In this document: one piece after another, positions 5,916 to 6,199 of the stretch
Numbering within the stretch: the stretch's first letter is position 1
Layout: each line of letters opens with the position of its first letter
Assembly: GCA_020354595.1 (NCBI GenBank)
Contig: CP070650.1
Location: 1,792,233 to 1,798,431, forward strand
Length of the DNA: 6,199 nt
Origin: Myxococcales bacterium
GTDB taxonomy: Bacteria > Myxococcota_A > Polyangia > Polyangiales > Houyiibacteriaceae
Direction of reading: 5' to 3'
Position numbers and translations under genes: made by a program
Notes under the pieces: generated by a model
The model's database searches: none
The model's input: only the letters and a program-made list of their open reading frames with translations
What the model was told of the DNA's origin: nothing

Positions 5916-6199
5916 TCACGGAGTCTCCCAGGCTTCGATCCATGCCGCGCAGGGATCGAGCAGGAAGGTACCGTCCGAGGCGGGAGCCATGTGTCCGCTG
6001 TTCTGCCAGATGGTCAAGTACTGCTCGCGCATCGGGATCTCGAGGACGCTCACGTTCACCTCGCCGTCATCGACGCTCTTCACGTAGACCGGGATCTTAA
6101 GCTTGGAGGCCCGTTCGCCCATGTTGTTCCAGCGCAAGACGGCGAGCGCCTTCTCGTCGACGAGCTCCTCGTATTTCAACGCCTCAGCCTCGGCATCGC
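5916..6199 (-). CDS. Unrecognised protein, C-terminal part cut by the window edge
   Basis: The minus-strand frame is open from the window edge to TGA at 5916-5918, giving 93 visible residues. An ATG at 6177-6179 has a GAGG 8 nt upstream and could start an 87-residue protein. However, the frame continues upstream as acidic helix-like coding sequence (DAEAEA), so a longer protein entering from the right is more likely. The visible part has a charged helical stretch (KYEELVDEKALAVLRW) and then alternating beta-like segments (KLKIPVYVKSV, EVNVSVLEI). It ends in a tryptophan-containing tail, AAWIEAWETP. There is one cysteine and no membrane segment. I do not recognise the family. It is convergent with the DUF1214-type gene, 137 bp between stops, with the strong hairpin at 5876-5908 between them. 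Confidence 0.65.
   Translation of the reverse strand, partial: DAEAEALKYEELVDEKALAVLRWNNMGERASKLKIPVYVKSVDDGEVNVSVLEIPMREQYLTIWQNSGHMAPASDGTFLLDPCAAWIEAWETP

Overview
This is a GC-rich bacterial window whose genes strongly prefer G or C at third codon positions. Its two intergenic control regions are clearly AT-richer than the genes. Two complete proteins carry Sec- or Tat-like signal peptides, and the exported proteins have cysteines that fit disulfides, so the products act outside the cytoplasm. I cannot name a taxon; a Gram-negative environmental bacterium of a Pseudomonadota, Myxococcota or Binatota kind is only a guess.

Layout: (1) 1-1101 (+) is the 3' part of a beta-propeller-like gene whose start lies left of the window. 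(2) 1108-2322 (-) is convergent with it, with 6 bp between the stop codons. It encodes a cytoplasmic aminoglycoside-phosphotransferase-fold kinase of the ecdysteroid-kinase-like type. (3) 2323-2428 is a divergent control region. (4) 2429-4027 (+) is a complete secreted beta-propeller-like protein, a clear diverged paralogue of the first gene. (5) 4028-4224 is a second control region. (6) 4225-5778 (+) is an exported protein with DUF1254/DUF1214-type motifs. (7) 5779-5915 holds hairpins, including a strong 14-bp stem. (8) 5916-6199 (-) is the C-terminal part of an unrecognised gene running off the right edge.

The most notable unexplained signal is regulatory. The AT-rich regions ahead of the second propeller gene and of the DUF1214-type gene share a 31-bp element (23/31 identical without gaps) with dyad symmetry. 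They also share a separate palindrome, CAAAAnnCATTTTG. This suggests that one or two regulators co-control the exported propeller, the exported DUF1214-type protein and perhaps the divergent kinase.

Kinases of this type and DUF1214-type proteins are, as far as I recall, often found near steroid, terpenoid or lipid catabolism genes. A small regulon handling a hydrophobic substrate is therefore a reasonable hypothesis. No catabolic enzyme is visible here, and the propeller function is unknown. No tRNA, rRNA, CRISPR array, transposase or integration site was seen.
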